Of a stretch of DNA of 64,000 nt, positions 1-9,355 are shown in pieces. The notes under the pieces were generated by a model, which saw nothing but the letters and a program-made list of their open reading frames with translations, made no database searches and was not told the DNA's origin. A program made the translations under genes and the position numbers. Origin of the DNA: JAMXLO01 sp963850535 (lineage in GTDB: Bacteria > Pseudomonadota > Alphaproteobacteria > Acetobacterales > Acetobacteraceae); assembly GCA_963850535.1 (NCBI GenBank), contig CAWKMC010000006.1, forward strand, positions 1-64,000, written 5' to 3'. The first letter of the stretch is position 1. The number at the start of each line of letters is the position of its first letter.

Positions 1-175
1 ACGTGGGCTTCGGCGGGAGTTTTGGCGACAGCCGCACCAACAGCAAATTATACCCTGATCGTCCTGAGGTCGCCGAGTATTTCTGCTTGGCGGCTTGCGC
101 CAAACTGCTCCCTGCCTTTGAACCGACGCGACCCAGGCCCGACCGAGTCTTGGGACCGTTCTATATGGGTCAGCT

Positions 176-592
176 CTACCTGCTTACTGAGACCTTATAC
201 GGGCGATCCACGTTGTACATTTCATTTATGACGGAGAACTCGTCGGTTCCCGCAAATCCAGCGGTTGGCTTGTAGGAGATCCGCGTGCCTTTATCGAGCA
301 CGGTGATTTCCACGGCTCCGTGGCTCGGTTGCTTGGTTAAGTGCATGGGCACCCCAAAGACACGGCCACTTTGCGTGGAGCGGCGCATGTACCAGCAGGG
401 GTTGCCGTCATTGTTCATGGTAATCGTGGTTGCCGAGACAACCACACCCCCCGAGGGGGCAAAAGGCTCACTGACTTTGCAGATCTTCGATCTCTTCGGC
501 ACGTCGACCCTTTGAGATGTCTGCGCAGTTGCGCCGATCGAGACCAGTGGGAAAACCGTTATCCCAGCGACCACCACAACGATCTTCTTCAT
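176..592 (-). CDS. small exported protein of unknown function
   Basis: Predicted 138-residue protein with an N-terminal signal peptide: MKK, a hydrophobic stretch, then a likely cleavage site near ATAQ. The mature part has two Cys and a tail (PTAGFAGTDEFSV) typical of bacterial Ig-like/cadherin-like beta domains in which F-x-G-x-D-x-F closes a strand. I chose the start at 592 because GGGAGGGGG lies a few bases upstream of that ATG; a longer form starting 13 codons earlier lacks this signal. It is monocistronic. It probably acts in the periplasm or outside the cell. The exact function is not recognised. Confidence 0.7.
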   Translation of the reverse strand: MKKIVVVVAGITVFPLVSIGATAQTSQRVDVPKRSKICKVSEPFAPSGGVVVSATTITMNNDGNPCWYMRRSTQSGRVFGVPMHLTKQPSHGAVEITVLDKGTRISYKPTAGFAGTDEFSVINEMYNVDRPYKVSVSR

Positions 593-771
593 AATTCCCC
601 CTCCCGCCATTAGTTTCTTGCTCTTAATCAACTTGGCCCAAACAGAAAAGGATCCCGTGGGGGAAGTCGGCGAAGGTCAGCAGAGACATCTGGCACGACG
701 CGTCCCCTGCACAGTCCGCCAACGTCATCACACTGGACCGTCAACCGGCGGGGGACGCGCTAGAAGTGAGT

Positions 772-1500
772 TCAGCCTGGCGATGCGACCGACAGACGTC
801 CGACCACGCCGTGCTTTTCGATCAGGCGCGCGACCAGGCCCGACCGCTTCGCCTCTTCGACAAAGTCGCGCAGGAAGGCGGCGCCGGCGGAATGGCTGCG
901 GCCAGTGCCGACCGCCTGTTGAACGGCGGTGAACTGGCCGTCGAGGATGCGCGCACCGGGGAACTTTGCGATATCGCCCAGAAGTCCCGGACGCAAACCG
1001 GCAAGCGCGTCGAGTTTGTCGCTCGCAAATTTCTCCGTGGCACTCGCCAGGCTGTCGGACCGAACCAGCGTCGCATGTCTGATGTTGCGCTCGAGCCATA
1101 GGTCGTAGGCACTGCGTGCCGTCACCGCAATGCGCACGCCAGGCTTGTCGACATCTTCAATCTTCTGCAGCGGTGAGCCGGCGGGGACCAGATAAGTTGC
1201 CTCGATCTCCACGTAGGCCGGGGTGAAGGCAATCTTCTCGGCACGCGCCGGTTCGGCGCCGATCAAGCCGATGTCCCACGCGTCGGTGCCAACCGCGTCC
1301 GCCAGTTCGCCGGGCTTGGGAAACGGCACAAGTTTCACCGGAACGCCGAGCCGATCGGCAATGGCGCGCGCCATGTCAGGCGACACGCCGTCCGGATCGC
1401 CCGAAGGTGTGCGACCGGTCACCAGCAGGAAATTGCTCATGTTGATGGCGGCGCGCAGCACGCCATGCGGGGCGAGTTCAGCGACAATCGATTGGGACAT
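772..1500 (-). CDS. ABC-type substrate-binding protein, family 3, without signal peptide
   Basis: 242-residue protein with the bacterial extracellular solute-binding family 3 fold. GDPDGVSPDMARAIADRLGV is the usual first-lobe helix, DIGLIGAEPARAEKIAFTPAY the ligand-pocket segment, and LDALAGLRPGL the second lobe. The start at 1500 has GGAG about 12 bases upstream. No signal peptide is visible at this start, and the longer upstream reading is Arg-rich rather than a leader, so export is not evident. It lies 64 bases downstream of the tartrate/malate dehydrogenase on the same strand, which suggests a shared transcript and a link to organic-acid metabolism. Ligand unknown. Confidence 0.75.
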   Translation of the reverse strand: MSQSIVAELAPHGVLRAAINMSNFLLVTGRTPSGDPDGVSPDMARAIADRLGVPVKLVPFPKPGELADAVGTDAWDIGLIGAEPARAEKIAFTPAYVEIEATYLVPAGSPLQKIEDVDKPGVRIAVTARSAYDLWLERNIRHATLVRSDSLASATEKFASDKLDALAGLRPGLLGDIAKFPGARILDGQFTAVQQAVGTGRSHSAGAAFLRDFVEEAKRSGLVARLIEKHGVVGRLSVASPG

Positions 1501-1564
1501 CGGTTTGGATTCCTCTCCGTGCGGTTGTTCCAGTGCAGGCGCTGCAGCAATCCGTCCTCGCCGG

Positions 1565-2635
1565 TCAGCTGCGCGCCACAATGTCCGCCAGCGCCGTGCC
1601 GACATCGGCCGTGCCAGCCTGGCCACCCATGTCTCGCGTCTTGGGGCCACTCTCACGCAGCAACGTCTCAATCGCGGCGACAATGGCCGAACCTGCCGCC
1701 GCCTCGCCGAGATGTTCCAGCATCAGTGCAGCAGACCAGATCTGTCCGATCGGATTGCAGACGAACTTGCCCGCGATGTCGGGTGCCGAGCCGTGCACGG
1801 GTTCGAACATGGAGGGGAATTTCTTCTCCGGGTTGACATTGGCAGATGCAGCGATGCCGATCGAACCTGCAACCGCGGGACCGAGATCACTCAGGATGTC
1901 GCCAAACAGATTGGAGCCGACCACCACGTCGAACCAATCGGGATGCTGCACGAAATGCGCGCATAGAATGTCGATGTGGAATTGGTCGGTACGGACATCG
2001 GGATAGTTCTTCCCCATGGCCGCAAAGCGCTCATCCCAATAGGGCATGGTAAAGGTGATGCCGTTCGACTTGGTCGCGGACGTCAGATGCTTCTTTGCTC
2101 GCGAGCGGGCAAGTTCGAAGGCAAACTTGAGAATGCGATCGACGCCATGGCGAGTGAATACGCTCTGCTGGGTGACGAACTCGCGCTCGGTGCCTTCGAA
2201 CATGCGGCCGCCGACCGAGGAATATTCGCCCTCGGTGTTCTCCCGCACGACATAGAAGTCGATATCGGCCTCGGTCCGATTGGCAAGCGGCGTACGCACG
2301 CCGGGCATCAGCTTGCAGGGACGCAGGTTGACGTACTGGTCGAAGCCGCGGCGGATCGGGATCAACAGCCCCCACAGCGACACGTGGTCTGGGACGTCCG
2401 GCCAGCCGACAGCGCCCAGCAGGACCGAGTCTGATTGTGCCAGCCGGTCCATGCCGTCGGCCGGCATCATCGCGCCGGTCTTCTTATAGGTCTCGCACGA
2501 CCAGTCGTAATGTGCGAACGCGAGGCCGAAGCCGAACCGGCGCGAGGCGGCGTCCAGAACCTTGAGCGCCTCAGGCACGGTTTCCTTGCCGATGCCGTCG
2601 CCGGGGACGACCGCTATCCTGTGCGTCTTTGCCAT
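1565..2635 (-). CDS. ttuC: tartrate dehydrogenase / D-malate dehydrogenase family protein
   Basis: 356-residue protein of the isocitrate/isopropylmalate dehydrogenase superfamily, TtuC/DmlA branch. It carries out NAD-dependent oxidation and decarboxylation of D-malate or tartrate in the cytoplasm. The glycine-rich start is VVPGDGIGKETVPEAL, the ENTEGEYSSVGGRMF loop is present, and the metal and substrate aspartates lie in NLFGDILSDLGPAVAG. Length matches the family. It is transcribed away from pyrE across a 59-base gap that must hold both promoters, and a solute-binding protein follows it. The substrate choice (tartrate, D-malate, isopropylmalate analogue) cannot be fixed from sequence, so the symbol is by family only. 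Confidence 0.85.
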   Translation of the reverse strand: MAKTHRIAVVPGDGIGKETVPEALKVLDAASRRFGFGLAFAHYDWSCETYKKTGAMMPADGMDRLAQSDSVLLGAVGWPDVPDHVSLWGLLIPIRRGFDQYVNLRPCKLMPGVRTPLANRTEADIDFYVVRENTEGEYSSVGGRMFEGTEREFVTQQSVFTRHGVDRILKFAFELARSRAKKHLTSATKSNGITFTMPYWDERFAAMGKNYPDVRTDQFHIDILCAHFVQHPDWFDVVVGSNLFGDILSDLGPAVAGSIGIAASANVNPEKKFPSMFEPVHGSAPDIAGKFVCNPIGQIWSAALMLEHLGEAAAGSAIVAAIETLLRESGPKTRDMGGQAGTADVGTALADIVARS

Positions 2636-2694
2636 GGACTATCTCCTCGCCCGGTGGTCAGTTATCAGCGATCGGCGATCAGGGCGAGAGGGCC

Positions 2695-3426
2695 ATGGCC
2701 AAGCAACCAGCCAATAGCGACTGGGACCGTGATGCGGCGCTGACCACGGCGCGGATTTTGCTGGAGATCCAGGCGATCAATTTTCGTCCCGACGAGCCCT
2801 ACACCTTCACCTCGGGTTGGAAATCGCCGGTCTATATCGACTGCCGCCGCATCATCTTTTTCCCCCGCGCGCGCAGCAAGATCTGCGAACTCAGCGTGGA
2901 GAAGATCAATCGCCATGTCGGTTACGAGACGATTGAGGCGGTGGCAGGCGGCGAAACCGCGGGCATCCCCTTCGCTGCCTGGATCGCCGATCGCATGTCC
3001 GCGCCGATGGCCTATGTGCGCAAGCAGGCGAAAGGGTTCGGTCGCAATGCACTGATCGAGGGCGACGTGCCGGAAGGCAAGCGCACGCTTCTGGTGGAGG
3101 ACCTGACCACCGACGGGCAATCGAAAATCCGTTTTGCGCAGGCGCTGCGCGATGCCGGCGCCATCGTCAACCACACCTTCGTTGTGTTCTTCTACGGCGT
3201 CTTCCCCGGCGCGTTCGAGACACTGGCGCGTATGGACATCGCGCTTCACCACCTGTGCACCTGGTGGGACGTGCTGGAGGCCTGCAACGAGCGAACCTAC
3301 TTCTCCGAGGCGGCACTCGCCGGCGTGCGACGGTTCCTGGAAGACCCGGTCGCCTGGTCAGCCGCACACGGGGGCATATCTTCGGCCGAAGAGGCGATGG
3401 CGCGGAAGGCTGCCGCCGAGGCGTAA
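2695..3426 (+). CDS. pyrE: orotate phosphoribosyltransferase
   Basis: 243-residue cytoplasmic enzyme of pyrimidine synthesis: orotate + PRPP to OMP + PPi. The PRPP-binding motif is LLVEDLTTDGQSK near residues 128-140. The N-terminal FTSGWKSPVYIDCR segment is the orotate/PRPP loop characteristic of PyrE. The start at 2695 follows a GAG-rich stretch (GGCGAGAGGG) and removes a 22-residue extension that is not conserved-looking. It diverges from ttuC. The next gene begins 28 bases downstream but is functionally unrelated. Confidence 0.93.
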   Translation: MAKQPANSDWDRDAALTTARILLEIQAINFRPDEPYTFTSGWKSPVYIDCRRIIFFPRARSKICELSVEKINRHVGYETIEAVAGGETAGIPFAAWIADRMSAPMAYVRKQAKGFGRNALIEGDVPEGKRTLLVEDLTTDGQSKIRFAQALRDAGAIVNHTFVVFFYGVFPGAFETLARMDIALHHLCTWWDVLEACNERTYFSEAALAGVRRFLEDPVAWSAAHGGISSAEEAMARKAAAEA

Positions 3427-3454
3427 GCGAAACTTCGGGTTGGGGTTGGTCCGG

Positions 3455-5758
3455 ATGCGCCTTGCGCGGCTGCTGCTGCTCGCTTTCATGATGATGTTGC
3501 CTTCCGTGGCGATGGCGCAGGAGGCTGCCGACTGGCCACACACCATCGCCACGCCTAATGGCGCTACAGCGACGGTGTACCAGCCCCAGGCGATCTCGTG
3601 GCCTGACCAGAAGACTCTGACGACGCGAATGGCGCTCGCCATAACGCCGGCCGGCGCGAAGACACCCGTGCTGGGGACGCTTGAGATCTCCTTTGCCACC
3701 GTTGTCGACAACGCGACTCATCTGGTCACGCTCAGCGATTCCAAATTGATCGCGTCGCATTTTCCGACACTGGACACCGCACAGGCCGGTCAGCTCCAGG
3801 ACAGGATCGGCGCACTGCTGCCGACCCTTCAACTCAAGCAGGTCCCGCTCGATGCGATCGTGCTGAGCCTGAAGGACCTGCCGCAGACTGCTCAGCCGGT
3901 GGCAGTGAACAACGACCCACCGACCATCTTCCATGCCGACCGGCCGGCCAGCCTGGTCGTGTTCGATGGTGACCCGGTGATGGCGCTCGCCGGCAACAGT
4001 GGCCTGAAGTTTGCGGTCAATACCAACTGGGACGTGTTCCAGGCCGCCGACGGTACCTGGTATCTGCTCAACAACGGCATCTGGCTGTCGGCACCGGCAG
4101 CCACGGGTCCCTACAAGGCAGTCACGAAACTGCCGCCCGCCTTTAGCAGGCTGCCATCGGACGCCAATTTCGCCGATGTCCGCAAGGCTGTCCCGGCGAA
4201 ACCGGTCGCCGCAGCACAGGTGCCGACGATCTTCATCAGCATGAAGCCAGCCGAGATCATCGTCACCGACGGCGCGATTCAGTTCGTCGCCATCCCTGGC
4301 ACGAGTTTGCAGTACGTGAAGAACACCGCGAGCGACCTGTTCTTCGACACGGCACAGGGCAAGTTTTATTACCTGATATCCGGCCGCTGGTTCTCGGCAG
4401 CCGGGCTCGACGGCCCCTGGAGTTTTGCGTCCAATGACCTGCCGCCGGATTTTTCGCTGATCCCACCGGAGAGCACGCGCGGTGAGGTTCTGGCGTCGGT
4501 GCCTGGCACGTCAGAAGCCCAGCTCGCCGTGATCAAGGCGCAGATCCCGCAGCAGGCAACGCTGAAGCGATCAGAGGCGAAGCTGACGGTGACCTACGCC
4601 GGACAGCCGCAATTCAAGCCGATCCCGGGCACCGATCTCATCTACGCGGTCAATACCTCGTTCCAGGAGATCGGCAGCGACGGCAAGTATTATGTTTGCT
4701 ACCAGGGAGCCTGGTTCGTCGGTCCGACACCCAACGGACCATGGGCATTGGCCGACAGCATACCGCCGGCCATCCACACCATCCCGCCGAGCAGTCCGGT
4801 CTACAACGTCAGCTATGTGAACGTATATGCCGCCACGCCCGAAACGGTCACTTACGGCTATACGGCCGGCTATGCGATGGGGTTCATCACCGCCGGGGCA
4901 TTGGTTTACGGCACGGGATATTATTATCCCCCGTACGTCGTGCCCGGCGTTATGCCGGTCTACTATCCGTATCCATATTCGTATGCTGGCGCCGTCAGGT
5001 ACAATCCTGCGACCGCGACCTGGGCGAGAGGCGGCACGGTCTATGGTCCGTATGGCGGGGCGGCGACGGCTGGCGCGGCATACAACCCCGCCACGGGCGC
5101 CTGGGCACGGGGTGGCGCTGTCTATGGACCTTATGGCGGCGCCGGCGCGTGGTCCTATTACAATCCGAGCACGGGCACATACGCGCGCGGCGGTGCGGTG
5201 TGGGGGCCTAATGGGGGAACCGCACACGCGAACTACTATAACCCGCGCTACGGTGTCGCGGGCAGCACGACACAGAATGCCAATGCCTATTCGCGCTGGG
5301 GATCGAGCACGATCAGCACGCCCACGCGGACGGTGAACACCGCCAGCGCCAGCAACGCGCGGGGCTCGGCGGGTGCGTTCAGCTCCAGCACCGGCGCGGC
5401 CGGTGCCGGGGTCCATAGCAATGCCACCGGCCGAAATGCCGGCGTCGCGCGCACCCCCACGGGCAACGTCTATGCCGGCGCCGACGGCAATGTATACCGC
5501 CACACCGACAACGGCTGGTCGAAGTGGAACAATGGTTGGCAATCGGCGCAGAGGCCCTCCGGTGCGCGCGCGCAAGGGAATCTCAACGGCAGCACCGGCG
5601 CGTCGAGGCTCTCGGAAGGCGGGGCGCGGCAGTCGCTCAACAGCGGCAACTATCAACAGCTTGAGCAGGACCGGTTCGCGCGCTCCCAAGGCGGCCGGCA
5701 ATATACGGCGCCCAGTGGCGGCCGGTTCAGTGGCGGTGGCGAACGGTTCCGGCACTGA
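3455..5758 (+). CDS. large secreted repeat protein of unknown function
   Basis: 767-residue protein beginning with a clear signal peptide (MRLARLLLLAF...SVAMAQ, cleavage near residue 21-22). Residues about 150-450 hold three related ~120-residue units. Each has an N-T-x-x-D-x-F or similar strand, a Y-Y/W-Y-L turn, a G-x-W-[FL] core and G-P-[WY] followed by L/I-P-P. A hydrophobic Tyr/Gly/Pro segment follows around residues 455-510, then three short YNP-x-T...ARGG-x-V-[YW]GP repeats and a Ser/Gly/Asn/Ala-rich low-complexity tail. Similar proteins are sometimes labelled 'carbohydrate-binding family V/XII'; I cannot confirm sugar binding. The start at 3455 is chosen for the signal peptide, since upstream codons overlap pyrE. 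Confidence 0.75.
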   Translation: MRLARLLLLAFMMMLPSVAMAQEAADWPHTIATPNGATATVYQPQAISWPDQKTLTTRMALAITPAGAKTPVLGTLEISFATVVDNATHLVTLSDSKLIASHFPTLDTAQAGQLQDRIGALLPTLQLKQVPLDAIVLSLKDLPQTAQPVAVNNDPPTIFHADRPASLVVFDGDPVMALAGNSGLKFAVNTNWDVFQAADGTWYLLNNGIWLSAPAATGPYKAVTKLPPAFSRLPSDANFADVRKAVPAKPVAAAQVPTIFISMKPAEIIVTDGAIQFVAIPGTSLQYVKNTASDLFFDTAQGKFYYLISGRWFSAAGLDGPWSFASNDLPPDFSLIPPESTRGEVLASVPGTSEAQLAVIKAQIPQQATLKRSEAKLTVTYAGQPQFKPIPGTDLIYAVNTSFQEIGSDGKYYVCYQGAWFVGPTPNGPWALADSIPPAIHTIPPSSPVYNVSYVNVYAATPETVTYGYTAGYAMGFITAGALVYGTGYYYPPYVVPGVMPVYYPYPYSYAGAVRYNPATATWARGGTVYGPYGGAATAGAAYNPATGAWARGGAVYGPYGGAGAWSYYNPSTGTYARGGAVWGPNGGTAHANYYNPRYGVAGSTTQNANAYSRWGSSTISTPTRTVNTASASNARGSAGAFSSSTGAAGAGVHSNATGRNAGVARTPTGNVYAGADGNVYRHTDNGWSKWNNGWQSAQRPSGARAQGNLNGSTGASRLSEGGARQSLNSGNYQQLEQDRFARSQGGRQYTAPSGGRFSGGGERFRH
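5000..5221 (+). repeat. three in-gene YNP...ARGGxVYGP repeats
   Basis: Three copies of a ~20-codon unit lie at protein residues about 516, 543 and 569 of the secreted protein starting at 3455. The consensus is YNP[AS]T followed by W/Y-A-R-G-G-x-V-[YW]-G-P-[YN]-G-G. Spacing is about 27 residues. The units are coding and in frame, so they are protein repeats, not a DNA-level array. Such Tyr/Gly turns suggest a surface or wall-spanning stalk, which is inference. Confidence 0.8.
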
Positions 5759-5827
5759 CCAGCGTCGCTTCACTGTTCATTAATCTATCGGCGCCAATGC
5801 AGGCGATCTCGAGTTGCCGAGGCCCCG

Positions 5828-8800
5828 ATGCCGAAAACGATCTCGACCACCACGAGCGCGAGCGCAGGAATCACGCTGACGAGCGGGGACAATCCCGTAT
5901 CGATAACGGGCACAGGCACGATAGTCGCCAGCACCCCTAGTGCGCTTTACGGACCGAGTGGTACGGCCAATTTCTGGACAATCGCGAATAGTGGGCTAAT
6001 CAGCAGCACTGGCACCGACGCCGCCGGCATCCAGCTGGGTAGCTACAACCCCGCCAGCAAACCCGTCGGGGCTGGAATGGTCACCAATCAGGGCACTATC
6101 GCCGGGGGCGCGTTCGGTGTCTCCATCACCGGTCCCGGCGTCGTGACCAACCAGACCGGCGGCTACATCAGTGCAGCGAATGCCGCGGGGACGCTCAACT
6201 CGGCAGTTTACATTGTCGGCGATCCATCTCGGGCCGCAGGAGATCAGCCGGGAGTCCAGATCGTCAATGCAGGGACTTTGACCGGTCCAAACGGGGCTTT
6301 TGCATTCCTTGGCGGGTCTGTCACCAATACCGACGGCGGAGTCATTTCCGGGACATCGTCCGTCGGTATTTGGCTCGACAGCTCCGGCACGGTCGTCAAC
6401 GCGGGTACGGTGAGCGGCCTTTACCTGGGAGTTGATCTGTTTGGAGGAGGGTCAATTACCAACGCAGCAAGCGGTTACATCACGGGCGGGAGTCAAGGCG
6501 TATATTTTGGTTCGAATGGCGGCACGTTCACCAACGCCGGCACTGTGAGCGGCAGCGCTTACGCGGTCCACTTCTCTGGCTACAGTGGAGCCGGGTATCG
6601 ATTGATTGCCGATCCAGGGGCGGTCTTCAATGGTGTCATCGCCGGCGGCAAGGGTGTACTTGAACTTGCCTCCGGCAGCAGCACGGGGACGTTGCATGAC
6701 TTCGGCAGCACCATCACCAATTTCAGCACCCTGCAGTTCGACAAGGGCAGCTCTTGGAACATCTCGGGCGATCAAGGTGGTCTGGGTACGATGTCTATCG
6801 TCGGCCTTGCCGCTGGGGACGTCGTCGATCTCACTGGTTTCGCCGCGACGGCCGAATCGTTCTCAAACGGTACGCTGACGCTCACCGACAGTAGCAATCT
6901 CCAGGCGACGCTGAGTTTCCCGGACCGGTCCGACATCACGGATTTCCAGTTCGCACCCGACGGCAAGGGCGGCACCGACATCGCAGGGGCCGGCACCGGC
7001 CAGACACTGACCTGGACCTCCAGCAGCGGTCACGACTGGAACACCGCAACAAACTGGTCGCCGGCCATCATTCCGGGCAGCTTCGACACCGCAGTCATCG
7101 CCAACCCGGGCAGCACCAGCGTCACCATCGCCACCGGCGCGACGAATGTGGTGGGCAATCTGCTGATCAATTCGCCGGGCAATTCCCTGGAAGTCGATGG
7201 TTCGCTCAACACCGTGGGAACGGTGACCATCGATGCCGGTTCGCTCATCGATGCCGGAGCTTTGGCCGCCTCGGCGATCAAGGACAACGCGCTACTCGCC
7301 ACGCAAGGTGTCCAAACGCTGGACAACATCCCAATCGAATTGGGTGGAACCTTGCAGTCTCAGGCTGGCGGTGCGCTGACCCTTGGTCCCAGCGAGGTGA
7401 TTACACAAACCGGGCCCACCGCGACGCTGGACAGCACAACGTCCGGCGGCGAGTCCATCATCAATCAGGGCACGATCGACGCGAGCGCACCGGGTGGCTC
7501 GCTCACCATTGCGCCGCTGAACTTCACCAACCAGGGCACCATCCTAGTCGATAACCAGACTGCAACCATCGGCTTCGACCAGGGCGGCTCACTCGGCACT
7601 TGGGACAACACCTCGGGTACCATCGCTCTCTCCGGCATCGCTTCGCTGGTGCTCGACGGCTCGCTCGCCGCGTCGGGACTCGGTAACATCACCGGCGCCA
7701 CGGGCGTCACCGAGGCCGGCCTGCTGGACAACACCGCCAACATCCTGACCATCGGCACCGGAACACCGCTTGGGACGCTGACACTGGCGAGCACTGGCAC
7801 CATCAGTGGCGGCAACGTCGAAGATCCCGGTGGCGGCATCCTGTTCAATGGCGGAACCCTGGCAGATGTGACGTACCAGGGGCCGATGGAACTTCTTAAC
7901 GTCGGTGCCAGTGCAACGGTGTCAGGTCTGTCCAGCTTCCTGGGCAGCGACGGCGTCTCATTGGGGACGATCGATCTAACCGGCGTGGGTGCGGCGCTGC
8001 AGTTCGCAACAGTTCCCCTCCTCGACAACGCCATCCTCAATATCGGCAACACCAAGTCAGCAGCAGTCGTGCAGGCGAGTGGCCCCGGTACCTTCGCCAT
8101 AGAGCCTGCGGTAACGATTGACAGCAGCGCGGCAGGGGCGCTCGCGACACTGAACGCCGGCAGTGGCACCGACCTAAGTTTCGGTGGGACACTCGATGCG
8201 GTCGCCACCGGCGGCACGTTCACCCTGGCGGACAGCGGCGGCACGTTCAGCAACGACGGCACGATCACTGCCGGCAACAGCGACACCCTGGACGTGAAAA
8301 CAGCCATCGCGGCGGGTTCCGGCACGATCCAGGTGGTCAGCAAAGGCACCGTCGACGTTGCGAACGTCACCGTGAGTAAGACGCAGACGTTCGACTTCGT
8401 CGACAATACTGGTGTGCTCCGTCTTGGGCAGCCGAATGAGTTCCTTGCCTCGATCACCGGCTTCCAGACAGGCGACAGCATCGACCTCACGGGCATCAAG
8501 GCGGATACCGCAACTTTGTCGAGCAATACGCTGACGCTCGCCAACGGCGGCACGACTGTCGCGACGCTGTCGCTGCAAGGCGATTATTCCCAGGACAAGT
8601 TCACTGTCGCGAGCGATGGCGCCACCGGATCGGCCATCACCGTCACCGCCATCTGTTACGCCGCCGGCACTCGGATCCTTACGCCGCGCGGCGAGATGCC
8701 GATAGAGCGCCTGCACCGCGACGAGCTTGTCATGACGCTCTCAGGCCGCCCGCAGCCAATCCGCTGGATCGGTCGCCGCCGTGTCGACTTTCGCCGTCAC

Positions 8801-9355
8801 CCTAACCGCCAGCGTGTCTTGCCGGTGCGTATCGCGGCACACGCGTTTGGCCCAGAGCAGCCCAAGCGCAACCTTGTCCTGTCACCGGATCACGCGGTGT
8901 ACGTCGAGGGTGTGCTGATCCCGATCCGCCACCTGATCAATGGGACCACCATCACGCAAATCGAACGCCGCGCAATCACTTACTATCACATCGAACTGCA
9001 GCAGCATGACGTGCTGCTTGCGGACGGCATGCCGGCCGAGTCCTATCTGGAGGCAGGCGCGCGCAGCGCATTCAGCAACGGCAACGCCGTCATTCAGCTT
9101 CATCCCGAGTTCACGCCGGCACAGGACCACTACGCGATGCTATGGGAGCAGCACGGCTACGCACCGTTGGTCGTGGCCGGCGCGACACTCGAACGATACG
9201 CGCCTCGCTGGCAGCCGGCAGCCAACGCGCCGCCTGACCCGGAGCTACAGGTTAGCGTAGCGCTCGATCGTCTCGCGCCAAGCCAGCAGGTCCTCCGGGC
9301 CAGCAACCTTCCGTGCAAGTCCGGCAACGCCGGTGACCGGCAGCAGCACGCGTGA
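5828..9355 (+). CDS. beta-solenoid protein with C-terminal Hint (Hedgehog/intein-type) domain
   Basis: 1175-residue protein. Residues 1 to about 930 are Gly/Thr/Ser/Asn-rich with repeated V-x-N-x-G-T[IV] and G-G-x-[IV]-T/S-N turns, the signature of a right-handed beta-helix passenger. A Hint_2-type domain starts at Cys943 in the motif CYAAGTRILTPRGEMPIE. It continues with LSPDHAVYVEG (block with the conserved D-H) and ends near HIELQQHDVLLADGMPAESY. No classical signal peptide is seen, so secretion may use a type I-like or other route. The last ~37 codons overlap the 3' end of the convergent flavin monooxygenase gene. Hint domains can self-cleave or form esters; whether this one does is unknown. 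Confidence 0.85.
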   Translation: MPKTISTTTSASAGITLTSGDNPVSITGTGTIVASTPSALYGPSGTANFWTIANSGLISSTGTDAAGIQLGSYNPASKPVGAGMVTNQGTIAGGAFGVSITGPGVVTNQTGGYISAANAAGTLNSAVYIVGDPSRAAGDQPGVQIVNAGTLTGPNGAFAFLGGSVTNTDGGVISGTSSVGIWLDSSGTVVNAGTVSGLYLGVDLFGGGSITNAASGYITGGSQGVYFGSNGGTFTNAGTVSGSAYAVHFSGYSGAGYRLIADPGAVFNGVIAGGKGVLELASGSSTGTLHDFGSTITNFSTLQFDKGSSWNISGDQGGLGTMSIVGLAAGDVVDLTGFAATAESFSNGTLTLTDSSNLQATLSFPDRSDITDFQFAPDGKGGTDIAGAGTGQTLTWTSSSGHDWNTATNWSPAIIPGSFDTAVIANPGSTSVTIATGATNVVGNLLINSPGNSLEVDGSLNTVGTVTIDAGSLIDAGALAASAIKDNALLATQGVQTLDNIPIELGGTLQSQAGGALTLGPSEVITQTGPTATLDSTTSGGESIINQGTIDASAPGGSLTIAPLNFTNQGTILVDNQTATIGFDQGGSLGTWDNTSGTIALSGIASLVLDGSLAASGLGNITGATGVTEAGLLDNTANILTIGTGTPLGTLTLASTGTISGGNVEDPGGGILFNGGTLADVTYQGPMELLNVGASATVSGLSSFLGSDGVSLGTIDLTGVGAALQFATVPLLDNAILNIGNTKSAAVVQASGPGTFAIEPAVTIDSSAAGALATLNAGSGTDLSFGGTLDAVATGGTFTLADSGGTFSNDGTITAGNSDTLDVKTAIAAGSGTIQVVSKGTVDVANVTVSKTQTFDFVDNTGVLRLGQPNEFLASITGFQTGDSIDLTGIKADTATLSSNTLTLANGGTTVATLSLQGDYSQDKFTVASDGATGSAITVTAICYAAGTRILTPRGEMPIERLHRDELVMTLSGRPQPIRWIGRRRVDFRRHPNRQRVLPVRIAAHAFGPEQPKRNLVLSPDHAVYVEGVLIPIRHLINGTTITQIERRAITYYHIELQQHDVLLADGMPAESYLEAGARSAFSNGNAVIQLHPEFTPAQDHYAMLWEQHGYAPLVVAGATLERYAPRWQPAANAPPDPELQVSVALDRLAPSQQVLRASNLPCKSGNAGDRQQHA

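Noticed and set aside
5000..5221. Possible CRISPR or tandem DNA array
   Set aside because: The repeats are in frame, degenerate at the DNA level and encode a protein motif; no regular spacers.
4571..5773. 400-codon open frame on the minus strand
   Set aside because: It is the complement of the Tyr/Gly-rich repeats of the secreted protein; composition is Arg/Ile/Val-rich with no domain.
7465..8553. 362-codon open frame on the minus strand
   Set aside because: Antisense shadow of the Hint protein passenger; Pro/Ser/Val low complexity, no ribosome site or domain.
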